Positions 56,490 through 64,000 of a stretch of 64,000 nucleotides of DNA are shown in pieces. Below the pieces are notes generated by a model, which had not been told where the DNA came from, did not search any database, and was given only the letters and a program-made list of their open reading frames with translations. The position numbers were made by a program, and so were the translations under genes. The stretch spans positions 1-64,000 of the forward strand of contig NZ_SRJD01000016.1 in the NCBI RefSeq assembly GCF_004684935.1. Direction: 5' to 3'. The DNA is from Sporolactobacillus shoreae (lineage in GTDB: Bacteria > Bacillota > Bacilli > Bacillales > Sporolactobacillaceae). The number at the start of each line of letters is the position of its first letter. Position 1 is the stretch's first letter.

Positions 56490-57143
56490 TTAACGGCTAT
56501 TCTTTCTGCGTTCAATAAAGATCATTGCTAATAGCGCCAAACCGACAACCAGTCCGCCCAAGGAATATCCGGCAAGAACATCCGTAAAAAAATGTACTCT
56601 GAGAAAAGGCCGGCTGAACCCGATCAGAAGGATCATTGCCAGGTTGATTCCAATCCATAGGACTTTGATCCATTTAATCCCGATCAGCGGCGTGATCAGG
56701 ATGATCAGGAGTCCGTATACGGTCGACGCGTTCATTGCGTGCCCGCTTGGGAAACTGTATCCGCTCACGTCTACCAGATGAGGAAAATTCGGACGATGCC
56801 GCATGATCTGGTTTTTGAGCGCTTCATTCAGACAACGTTCAACGATAAAAGCGGTGGGCAATAAAATCAAAGCAAAAATTTTTCTTCTGAGCAGCAAATA
56901 AAGTGATGACAGGATAATAATGAGGATCAGCAGTTTTGAATCCCCGAAATCGGTCAGCTTGGAAAAAAAAGCGATCAGCGGCTTTGTTCGCAACGGATCA
57001 AGGTCCTGGATCAGTCGATTGTCCAGTCGGACGACTTCCGAGTTACGAATTGCCAGAGCAAAAGCAAGAAAAACAAGAGCACAAAGGATAACGATCCATG
57101 CTCGGTTCATGGCCATTCGTTTTGCTTTTTCTAATTTTTCCAT
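56490..57143 (-). CDS. PAP2-family membrane phosphatase
   Basis: A 217-residue protein with six membrane segments and the three phosphatase motifs facing outward: KNQIMRHRP, YSFPSGHAM and SRPFLRVHFFTD. Such proteins dephosphorylate undecaprenyl pyrophosphate or phosphatidylglycerol phosphate; which one is not visible from sequence, though bacitracin-type UppP activity is common in this size class. GGGGGAGTG before the ATG. 25 bp separate it from ppiB, so co-transcription is possible. Confidence 0.9.
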   Translation of the reverse strand: MEKLEKAKRMAMNRAWIVILCALVFLAFALAIRNSEVVRLDNRLIQDLDPLRTKPLIAFFSKLTDFGDSKLLILIIILSSLYLLLRRKIFALILLPTAFIVERCLNEALKNQIMRHRPNFPHLVDVSGYSFPSGHAMNASTVYGLLIILITPLIGIKWIKVLWIGINLAMILLIGFSRPFLRVHFFTDVLAGYSLGGLVVGLALLAMIFIERRKNSR

Positions 57144-57375
57144 TTATCACTCCCCCAATTCCCCCATAGTCATTTTTCCGGGAATGATTCAACCGTCTCT
57201 GTCTATTTATGCTGCCTGTCCGGAAACCATGAAGCCTTCACCCGCGTCCTGATAAAAAAATCATACATCCGATCATCGGCCAGAAAAACGTCCTTTTTGC
57301 GGCCTTAGCCGCCTGCGAATATAATTAAATAATAATACATTGATCATCGTTTTCAGCACAGAAAGGACGGATAAA

Positions 57376-57846
57376 ATGGAAACATTTGTTTTTCAGCTTG
57401 AGGGAATGTGGAAGGGATCATGGGACGGAAACGGCCGGATTGAGACCAAAGGACTGAATTCGAGCATCTCCGTTGATCCCTCAATGCAGGGAAGCGGAAT
57501 CGGAACCAATCCTGATGAATTGCTTCTCAGCGCTCTTTCGTCCTGTTTTCTAATCACACTTGGTATAAGGCTGAATAAAGAATCAATCAGCTATGACCAC
57601 ATCTCCATACGGTCTGAAGGTACCGTGACCAAACAGGGCGGCCTCCATTTTGAGAAAGTTGTCCATAAACCTGTGATTTACCTTAATGGAGCACTTTCCG
57701 ATGAATTGCGCTCAAAACTTTTCGCTGCCATAAAAATGGCTGAGCGGGACTGCATGATAGCGAAAGCAGTCCGGGGTAATATCCGTGTTGATGTTGAACC
57801 GGTATTCCAACCTGCGGGCACAAACCTCATCAGCGAAAAAGCGTGA
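57376..57846 (+). CDS. OsmC/Ohr-family peroxide-reducing protein
   Basis: A 156-residue protein with the two redox cysteines of the family, one in ALSSCFLITL (near residue 57) and one in ERDCMIAKAV (near residue 127). GTNPDELLLSALSSC is the characteristic helix. OsmC/Ohr proteins reduce organic hydroperoxides as homodimers in the cytosol. Start ATG 57376 after GAAAGGACGG; an upstream ATG at 57340 lacks a ribosome site. It ends in a terminator shared with the next, converging gene. Confidence 0.9.
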   Translation: METFVFQLEGMWKGSWDGNGRIETKGLNSSISVDPSMQGSGIGTNPDELLLSALSSCFLITLGIRLNKESISYDHISIRSEGTVTKQGGLHFEKVVHKPVIYLNGALSDELRSKLFAAIKMAERDCMIAKAVRGNIRVDVEPVFQPAGTNLISEKA

Positions 57847-57874
57847 GAAGACGTCATCTTCTTCACGCTTTTTC
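57836..57874. terminator. Bidirectional terminator between OsmC and the DUF948-like gene
   Basis: AAAAAGCGTGAAG-type stem (with a short mismatch) and T-runs on both strands; it overlaps the ends of both genes. Confidence 0.85.
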
Positions 57875-58180
57875 CTTTTTCAGAGACATTTTTGTTTTAT
57901 AAAAATTTTCCTGTGCTAGAACAACCACCTGCTGAACCTGCCGGGATACCGACCGAACTGTTTCCTTCTTTTTGACAAAATCGAGCTGAATTGAGGACAT
58001 GTTCTGCGTCAACGTGTTTTTTTCCGCGCCAATTTTTTCGGCCTGACGCCGCATTTTCTCACTGGTTTTAGAGACTTTTGCCATCGTTCCGTTCATTCGT
58101 TTAAGCGTCGCCGCAGCCGAAAAGAAAAATCCGATGACAGCTGCTACAACGAGTCCCAGACTTAGGTAGACAATAATCAT
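57863..58180 (-). CDS. Small membrane-anchored coiled-coil protein (DUF948-like)
   Basis: 105 residues: an N-terminal membrane segment (about residues 3-25) and a charged helical remainder (KRMNGTMAKVSKTSEKMRRQAEKIGAEKN). This layout resembles DUF948/YtxG-type stress proteins, but the similarity is architectural only. It lies 72 bp downstream of menE on the same strand. Confidence 0.6.
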   Translation of the reverse strand: MIIVYLSLGLVVAAVIGFFFSAAATLKRMNGTMAKVSKTSEKMRRQAEKIGAEKNTLTQNMSSIQLDFVKKKETVRSVSRQVQQVVVLAQENFYKTKMSLKKEKA

Positions 58181-58252
58181 TCCGATCAGTCCTTCTCACT
58201 GTTATCAAATGACCCTATTCCGCTTTTATCATACCCCAAAGATGGTGAAAGA

Positions 58253-59749
58253 TCATTTCTGAGCAGAAAATTCTTTGGGCAGCCGGTCGACTAACTTTCT
58301 GCGGAGCAACTTACGAGACGCGTTTCGCGGAAGCAGTCCGGTAAATTGGATGCCAACCGGCAACTGATAACGGGCAAGTTTTTTTTGGCAAAAATCCAGA
58401 ATGTCTTTTTCACTGACTGTACGCTCCGGTTTCATATGAACAAAAGCGAAGGGCACCTCACCCCATTGTTCGTCTTTAACGCCGATGACCCCTGCTTCTT
58501 CGACGTCCGGAAAAGCGAGCAGTACGGATTCAATTTCAGCCGGGTATACATTCTCGCCCCCAGATATGATCAGATCATCTCTTCGGTCAAGTACGTAAAG
58601 GAAATCGTCCGTATCCAGATAGCCGATGTCGCCCGTTCGCAGCCAGCCGCCACTGAATGTTCTGTCCGCTGTTTCAGGATGGTTCCAGTAGCCCGGACTC
58701 ACATTCATACCGCGGACCTGTATCTCACCCGCCTCTCCAGGATCTGCAACCCGATCTTCTTTAATAATCCGAATTTCTCCGTGGAAAAGCGGTTTTCCCG
58801 CCGATCCCAGTTTCGAGAACATAAATTCGGGGGGCAATGTCACCATCTGAGAAGCAGTTTCTGTCAGTCCGTATGTTTGATAAACAGGGATCTTTTTCTG
58901 CCGGCTACGCTGCAGGAGCGGAAGAGGCGCCGGCCCGCCGCCAAGCAGCATGCAGCGAAAAGCATCCGGATAGCTGGCAGTTCCCAGATCGTCAAGCATC
59001 CGCCTCAGCATGTTTGCGACAACAGAGATCATCGTCACGCCATTTTTACAGATCATTTGGTTTGCCTCGTGCGGATCAAACTTTTTCGCGAGAACAACCG
59101 GCATTCCATAAATGACATTTTTCATTAAAAGGGACAAGCCGCTGACATGAAAAAGCGGGACACAGCAATACCACTTGTCAGTTTCTGTCAAACCCAGATT
59201 TAAGGCTGATCCGGCCGCACTCCACCAGTGATTGCCAAAGGTCAGAACGACTCCCTTTGGTTTTCCCGTCGTTCCAGAAGTGTAGATCATCGTACAAGGG
59301 GCATCTAGGCTGAATTCCGCCTGCAGTTTCACCTCCGAATGAGACTGCCGCTTCACCTGACTGATAGAAATGCGATGAAACAAGCGGGGTTCATTTGCTG
59401 CAGAATTGAATAAATGATTTTTATCATCGAAAATGAGCCAGCTGGCTTTGCTGTCTTCGATCTCCCAGACCTGTTCCTCAATACTCAGCCGTGTATTAAG
59501 CGGTACCCCCACGGCTCCGATCGCCATCAGCGCGTGAAAAAAGCGAACAAGATCCAGACTGTTGCCGCTCAGAAGGGCAACATGATCATTTTTTCGAATC
59601 CCCAGTGACGCCAGCTTCCCGGCAAGTTCATAAACCTGCTCCCAAAGCATGCGAAACGAAATGATATCGCCATCAGTCTCAAAAGCCGGCCGTTCAGGTG
59701 TCAGATTTGCGCGCTGCATCAGCCAATTCGGCATCATCGCATTCTGCAT
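58253..59749 (-). CDS. menE: 2-succinylbenzoate-CoA ligase
   Basis: A 498-residue acyl-adenylate-forming enzyme that activates o-succinylbenzoate with CoA in menaquinone synthesis. AMP-binding blocks: MIYTSGTTGKPKGVVLT (about residue 150), YQTYGLTETASQMVTL, GWLRTGDIGYLD, and the catalytic Lys in LPRNASRKLLRRKL at the C-terminus. The N-terminus (PNWLMQRANLTPERPAF) matches B. subtilis MenE. It follows menB by 24 bp. AGGAGG stands 13 nt before the ATG, a rather long spacing. Confidence 0.94.
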   Translation of the reverse strand: MQNAMMPNWLMQRANLTPERPAFETDGDIISFRMLWEQVYELAGKLASLGIRKNDHVALLSGNSLDLVRFFHALMAIGAVGVPLNTRLSIEEQVWEIEDSKASWLIFDDKNHLFNSAANEPRLFHRISISQVKRQSHSEVKLQAEFSLDAPCTMIYTSGTTGKPKGVVLTFGNHWWSAAGSALNLGLTETDKWYCCVPLFHVSGLSLLMKNVIYGMPVVLAKKFDPHEANQMICKNGVTMISVVANMLRRMLDDLGTASYPDAFRCMLLGGGPAPLPLLQRSRQKKIPVYQTYGLTETASQMVTLPPEFMFSKLGSAGKPLFHGEIRIIKEDRVADPGEAGEIQVRGMNVSPGYWNHPETADRTFSGGWLRTGDIGYLDTDDFLYVLDRRDDLIISGGENVYPAEIESVLLAFPDVEEAGVIGVKDEQWGEVPFAFVHMKPERTVSEKDILDFCQKKLARYQLPVGIQFTGLLPRNASRKLLRRKLVDRLPKEFSAQK

Positions 59750-59773
59750 GGGTGCATAATCTCCTCCTGTTAC

Positions 59774-60595
59774 TTACGGGAACTTCGGATACTTACTGAA
59801 ATCGGGATCACGTTTCTCTTTGAAAGCGTCCCGCCCCTCTTTCGCTTCATCAGTCGTATAATAAAGCATCGTCGCATCGCCACCCAATTGCTGAAGTCCG
59901 GCCAGACCGTCCGTGTCCGCATTGAAAGAAGCCTTCAGAAAGCGAAGTGCAGTCGCGCTCTTCGAAAGCATTTCCTTGGCCCACTCAACCGTTTCCTCTT
60001 CAAGCTGATCCAGCGGAACTACTGTATTGACGAGTCCCATATCGAGTGCCTGCTGCGCATTATACTGCCGGCACAGATACCAGATTTCACGCGCTTTCTT
60101 GTGCCCGACAATCCTGGCTAAATAGCCGGCACCATACCCGGCGTCAAAGCTGCCGACTTTCGGCCCTGTTTGTCCGAAAACAGCGTTGTCCGCAGCGATT
60201 GTCAGATCGCAGACGATCTGGAGCACATTGCCCCCGCCAATCGCATATCCGGCAACCATAGCGATCACCGGCTTCGGAATAATACGGATCAGATGCTGCA
60301 GATCAAGCACGTTCAGACGTGGGATATGATCGCTTCCGACATAGCCGCCGTTCCCTCTGATTTTCTGATCCCCGCCGGAGCAAAATGCCAGTGTCCCGGC
60401 ACCAGTCAAAATAATAACGCCAATACTTGAATCATCACGGGCCCTTGAAAAAGCGTCGATCATTTCCATGACTGTTTTCGGTGTGAACGCATTGCGCACA
60501 CGCGGACGGTTAATTGTAATCTTGGCGATGCCTTCATAACGCTCAAATAGAATTTCATCGTAGGGTTCGATCGTTTCCCACTCTATAGATGACAT
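59774..60595 (-). CDS. menB: 1,4-dihydroxy-2-naphthoyl-CoA synthase
   Basis: A 273-residue crotonase-fold enzyme that closes the naphthoquinone ring. Conserved [51 protein letters not shown] and the C-terminal [23 protein letters not shown] are diagnostic. I prefer the ATG at 60595, better spaced from AAGGAAG than the one at 60601. menB-menE is transcribed away from fabL; menF, menD and menH are not adjacent. Confidence 0.96.
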   Translation of the reverse strand: MSSIEWETIEPYDEILFERYEGIAKITINRPRVRNAFTPKTVMEMIDAFSRARDDSSIGVIILTGAGTLAFCSGGDQKIRGNGGYVGSDHIPRLNVLDLQHLIRIIPKPVIAMVAGYAIGGGNVLQIVCDLTIAADNAVFGQTGPKVGSFDAGYGAGYLARIVGHKKAREIWYLCRQYNAQQALDMGLVNTVVPLDQLEEETVEWAKEMLSKSATALRFLKASFNADTDGLAGLQQLGGDATMLYYTTDEAKEGRDAFKEKRDPDFSKYPKFP

Positions 60596-60758
60596 GATCA
60601 TGACTTCCTTTCAGCTTCAAAGTATGTACAAGTTCTCTTGTGCCTTTTCACACGACTATCATTTTATCATATGAACCTTTGGATCGGATATTTTTTACTA
60701 CCTGGAACACCGTTTTAGGAAACCCAGTTTTTTATATTTTAGCCCGATGAAAGCCTGC

Positions 60759-60788
60759 TTGCCCGATTTTCAGTGACTTTGCTATACT
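60759..60788 (+). promoter_or_regulatory. fabL: SigA-type promoter of fabL
   Basis: TTGCCC (60759-60764) and TATACT (60783-60788), 18 bp apart. The 80-nt 5' leader has an A-run (60799-60807) and a T-run (60842-60848) flanking ACAG...CTGT, a possible weak stem-loop. Confidence 0.65.
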
Positions 60789-60850
60789 TGTACCATTGAA
60801 AAAAAAACGGGAAACAGCAAAAAGTACTGTCCGGCTTCGCGTTTTTTTAG

Positions 60851-61630
<780 letters not shown>

Positions 61631-61639
61631 CACAGAATC

Positions 61640-61688
61640 AAAAAAGCTGTTTCATTGCCGAAAATCCGACTAAAGAAACAGCTTTTTT
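61640..61688. terminator. Terminator between fabL and the SOD-like gene
   Basis: AAAAAAGCTGTTTC and complement with A-run and T-run, between converging genes. Confidence 0.92.
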
Positions 61689-61698
61689 GATTACGTCG

Positions 61699-62262
61699 TC
61701 ACTTGATTACGCCGCAAAGCACCCGTTTCCCCGAATTGCTTGAAGGATCCGTTTCCTGATCGTCACCGAACTCTTCGATAATCAGTGCCGATCCGTCGGC
61801 ATCCCGAAGCGAGTTCTCTTTTTCTTTCTGCAGTGTCACCCGAGGATTATAGATGACTGTTTTGACATTTCCATGGCTGTCGGCAAAAACATTAGGCATA
61901 TCGCCTGCGTGCGGCCCCTTGGGGTTTTTCAGACCGTGCTGCCTGTGCGCTGGATTAAAGTGATTGCCGGAGGACATAAAATCAGGAGGCGTGCAGCTCC
62001 CGATTTCATGAAAGTGAATCGCGTGGATTCCCGGCTTCAGCCCTTCGGCGCGCAGTGAAATCCGGACACCCTTCACTGTTTCGGTCAGAACCGCTTCACC
62101 GACCTCTTCATTGTCGGCATTGATCAGCGGAACGACCAGCCTTTCGACATTATTTTCTTTTGCGCTTACTTTTGCTCCCGGATGATGCTCATAGACCACC
62201 ACTGCGAGTGCCAGAGCAAAGCACGCCAGATAGATTATTTTTCTGAAATTCAAATGGATCAT
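61699..62262 (-). CDS. Cu/Zn superoxide dismutase-like protein with an altered copper site
   Basis: A 187-residue exported protein with an N-terminal membrane anchor or signal (residues 8-24) and one SOD_Cu domain. Copper ligands H83, H85 (IHFH) and H101 (GNHFNP) and zinc ligands H101, H109, H118 and D121 are present, as are the C90-C183 disulfide and Arg180. The fourth copper ligand (H120 of human SOD1, in VVHE) is Glu163 in LIIEEFGDD. B. subtilis YojM is a known relative lacking copper ligands, so classical dismutase activity is doubtful; metal handling or zinc-only structure are alternatives. Confidence 0.88.
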   Translation of the reverse strand: MIHLNFRKIIYLACFALALAVVVYEHHPGAKVSAKENNVERLVVPLINADNEEVGEAVLTETVKGVRISLRAEGLKPGIHAIHFHEIGSCTPPDFMSSGNHFNPAHRQHGLKNPKGPHAGDMPNVFADSHGNVKTVIYNPRVTLQKEKENSLRDADGSALIIEEFGDDQETDPSSNSGKRVLCGVIK

Positions 62263-62405
62263 CTCCCGCCGTTAGGATGCGCATCCGCGCATTTTCTACT
62301 CAGCACCGTTCTGACCCATCCGCTCTTTCTATTTTTTCGATGACATGTTATGCTTTTCCCCATATGGAACTTAATTAAAATAGCGGGATTACGGAGGTGC
62401 AGCAG

Positions 62406-62873
62406 TTGAAAACATTAACGGAATTTAAGAAATTTCTTTCCCGAGGCAATGTGATGGATCTCGCGATTGCGGTCATTATCGGTGCTGCCTTCGGACAGAT
62501 CGTCAACTCACTGGTCAAGGATATTGTCACGCCACCGATCGGCCTTTTGCTCGGAAAAGTAGATTTCAGCAGTCTTTACATTAACTTATCTGGCCATCCG
62601 TACAGCAGTTTGTCGGCAGCTCAGAAAGCTGGCGCTCCGACCATTAACTACGGAAATTTTCTTAATTCTGTTGTAAATTTTCTGATTATCTCTCTTGTCA
62701 TCTTCTTCGCTGTCAAATTAGTCAATAAAGCGTCGCGCAAAAAGCCTGCCGAACAGACAACAAAAAATTGCCCCTACTGCCTTTCTTCAATTCCCCTCAA
62801 AGCGACAAAGTGCCCGCACTGCACAGGTGATCTTCCCTTAGAGGAATCCGTTCAGTTGAATCCGCAACAATAA
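62406..62873 (+). CDS. mscL: Large-conductance mechanosensitive channel with C-terminal zinc ribbon
   Basis: A 155-residue emergency-release channel of the cytoplasmic membrane. N-terminal [40 protein letters not shown] is the gating helix TM1; TM2 is [24 protein letters not shown]. The cytoplasmic tail carries CPYC and CPHC pairs (a zinc ribbon) in place of the plain helix of E. coli MscL. TTG 62406 is the start: GGAGG (62393-62397) overlaps the in-frame GTG at 62397 but is 8 nt before the TTG. Confidence 0.93.
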   Translation: MKTLTEFKKFLSRGNVMDLAIAVIIGAAFGQIVNSLVKDIVTPPIGLLLGKVDFSSLYINLSGHPYSSLSAAQKAGAPTINYGNFLNSVVNFLIISLVIFFAVKLVNKASRKKPAEQTTKNCPYCLSSIPLKATKCPHCTGDLPLEESVQLNPQQ

Positions 62874-62885
62874 CTGATTTTTTTA

Positions 62886-62966
62886 AAGGCTAAGTTTTAA
62901 TTCAATGTTGTTTTTGCCCCTCCGTTAATTGGAGCGGAAAACAACAGACAAGTTTAACAAAGCCTT
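62886..62966 (-). repeat. Dispersed MITE-like repeat, copy F
   Basis: Reverse orientation, short form: AAAGGCTAAGTTTTAATTCA, ATGTTGTTTTTGCCCCTCCG, TTAATTGGAGCGGAAAACAA, CAGACAAGTTTAACAAAGCC. Both inverted ends are kept while the GC-rich core is almost fully deleted. It sits between mscL and its terminator. Confidence 0.85.
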
Positions 62967-62970
62967 TTAT

Positions 62971-63000
62971 AAAAAGCCCGGCTAAGCGAGCCGGGCTTTT
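62971..63000. terminator. Terminator between mscL and the Nudix gene
   Basis: AAAAGCCCGGCT and complement around a short loop, with T-run and A-run; serves converging genes. Confidence 0.93.
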
Positions 63001-63049
63001 GAGTATTTCTCTAACTTTTGAGTCGATCTTTCTATTTGCCATTTTTCCT

Positions 63050-63541
63050 TTACCTGATTTTCACAGGCAGCGGCCTAACTTCTGTTTCGATGATCCGGTT
63101 ATGGTCGAAAGTGCAGTGATAATCGGCAGGACGGTGGCCATCAATATCAAGAACGGCTTTCATAAAAACACGGAGAGTGGGTACGGTTCCGTAGTTACTC
63201 TCAGACAGGACCCATTCCTCACTCTTCCACTCGAGGATCCCTTCCCGTGTACCCATGGGGGTGCTAAGACCATTCATGTTTCTAATATCCGCGACAAACA
63301 CATACATTCCCTGCACCGGTTCACTATCAGGATTCCAGGTTACGATTCCCCTGAAAACAGGCCTCTTGATACTGACTCCTGTCTCTTCTCCGATCTCACG
63401 AACGACGCATTCCTCGGGTGACTCGCCGGGTTCAAGTTTTCCGCCGACGCCATTCCAGGCGCCCTGCCACGGATTCTTCTCCCGGTTTATCATCAGTATT
63501 TTCCCATCGTGTCTGATAAATGCCAGTGTATAGCGAAGCAT
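63050..63541 (-). CDS. Nudix hydrolase (MutT/8-oxo-dGTPase-like)
   Basis: A 163-residue Nudix protein; the box GKLEPGESPEECVVREIGEETGV (about residues 34-56) has all consensus Gly and Glu residues for metal binding. NPWQGAWNGVGG just before it is common in 8-oxo-dGTP diphosphatases. Substrate is not fixed by sequence: nucleotide sanitation is the likeliest role. It converges on mscL with a shared terminator. Confidence 0.9.
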   Translation of the reverse strand: MLRYTLAFIRHDGKILMINREKNPWQGAWNGVGGKLEPGESPEECVVREIGEETGVSIKRPVFRGIVTWNPDSEPVQGMYVFVADIRNMNGLSTPMGTREGILEWKSEEWVLSESNYGTVPTLRVFMKAVLDIDGHRPADYHCTFDHNRIIETEVRPLPVKIR

Positions 63542-63662
63542 CTGCGTCCCCCATTTATCCGCTCAAAATTCTGAAATAGAACGGATACTAGCTTCATTAT
63601 AACAAAATTGTGTCGAATCAACGGACATCACACAGTTTTTTTTAAGATCATTGAAAGTTTTA

Positions 63663-63711
63663 TTGACAGAACGTTTGTTCGTTTGATAACATATTATCAG
63701 AACATTTGTTC
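63663..63711 (+). promoter_or_regulatory. Promoter with two LexA boxes ahead of the PC4/YdbC-like gene
   Basis: TTGACA at 63663-63668, with GATAAC or TAACAT as -10 at 16-18 bp. Two GAAC-N4-GTTC palindromes, 63669-63680 and 63700-63711, lie 31 bp apart (about three helical turns), one in the spacer and one after the -10. This is the core of the LexA operator of Bacillota; two sites predict tight SOS control. Confidence 0.85.
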
Positions 63712-63734
63712 AAAACAAAACATGAGGTGATTTT

Positions 63735-64000
63735 ATGGCAGAAGCAAAAACAGAAATCCGTTTTAGCGTGATTCAACATTTTGGGGTGATCGCACAAGAG
63801 CCCGGAGGTTGGACCAAAGAACTGAACCTTGTCAGCTGGAATGACAGGGACGCTAAGTATGACATTCGAAGCTGGGCCCCGGACAAGAAAAAGATGCGAC
63901 GTGGAATCACATTGACCGGCGTCGAATGCGCTATGCTCCGAACTTTGCTCAACACACGCTTTCCGCAGACTTCATTGGCACTCCAATCTGAGACCCCTCC
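63735..64000 (+). CDS. PC4/YdbC-family single-strand DNA-binding protein (5' part)
   Basis: At least 88 codons are present and the frame runs off the right edge. It begins MAEAKTEIRFSVIQHFGVIA and continues with GWTKELNLVSWNDRDAKYDI and RSWAPDKKKMRRGITLT, matching the PC4-like YdbC proteins of Bacillota, which bind single-stranded DNA as dimers. GAGGTGA precedes the ATG. Two LexA boxes upstream suggest that the protein acts in DNA damage repair or restart. The family usually ends near 75-130 residues, so the gene probably stops soon after the window edge. Confidence 0.85.
   Translation, partial: MAEAKTEIRFSVIQHFGVIAQEPGGWTKELNLVSWNDRDAKYDIRSWAPDKKKMRRGITLTGVECAMLRTLLNTRFPQTSLALQSETP

Overview
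The window reads as chromosome of a spore-forming, low-to-mid GC Bacillota. The gene order trpS / yjbA / fabF-fabH / yjaV-like / yitW is close to that of Bacillus subtilis. AddAB is used instead of RecBCD, FabL is the enoyl reductase, the sporulation-type asparagine synthetase AsnO is present, and TTG starts are frequent. A kumamolisin-like sedolisin and a maltose-phosphorylase pathway would suit an acid-tolerant sugar-using genus such as Sporolactobacillus or a relative. That placement is an inference from gene content, not a measured phylogeny.

Layout. 1-180: 5' end of a group II intron directly behind the oppA terminator. 0.2-8.7 kb: oppA, T-box controlled trpS, yjbA, fabF/fabH and the yjaV-like and yitW genes. 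8.8-25 kb: a maltose/maltodextrin island. It holds the MsmX ATPase, a PucR-type regulator, oligo-1,6-glucosidase, beta-phosphoglucomutase, maltose phosphorylase, YvdJ, MdxG/F/E, a neopullulanase-type amylase, a second oligo-1,6-glucosidase and the LacI-type MdxR. Five LacI/cre-like operators are spread across it. 25-36 kb: MATE exporter, secreted sedolisin, asnO, a PvaA-like muralytic protein, an ABC-F gene behind an attenuator-like leader, yitT and a secreted helical protein. 36-39.4 kb: RND exporter. 39.6-51.4 kb: addB-addA-sbcD-sbcC, overlapping, with a LexA box at the promoter. 51.5-55.5 kb: an XRE regulator with a glycine-rich repeat tail, then an ECF sigma/anti-sigma pair split by a TnpB-only IS200/IS605 element. 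55.7-64 kb: yqgV-like, ppiB, PAP2, OsmC, menE-menB, fabL, a Cu/Zn-SOD-like protein, mscL, a Nudix hydrolase and the start of a PC4/YdbC gene under two LexA boxes.

How the parts work together. Maltodextrin is bound by MdxE, imported by MdxFG powered by MsmX, trimmed by the GH13 enzymes, and maltose is phosphorolysed by MalP. Beta-glucose-1-phosphate is then converted by PgmB to glucose-6-phosphate, saving ATP. The shared operators suggest that the separately transcribed msmX belongs to the same regulon. The two LexA-boxed units (addBA-sbcDC and the PC4-like gene) form a likely local SOS set.

Most notable signals: (i) a TnpB element inserted exactly between the Shine-Dalgarno and the start codon of an anti-sigma gene, where precise removal rebuilds an overlapping sigma/anti-sigma operon; (ii) a complete promoter / 39-codon leader ORF / terminator arrangement ahead of the ABC-F gene; (iii) a family of seven MITE-like intergenic repeats in graded internal-deletion forms; (iv) a Cu/Zn-SOD-like protein whose fourth copper ligand is Glu. 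No CRISPR array, rRNA, tRNA or prophage was seen.
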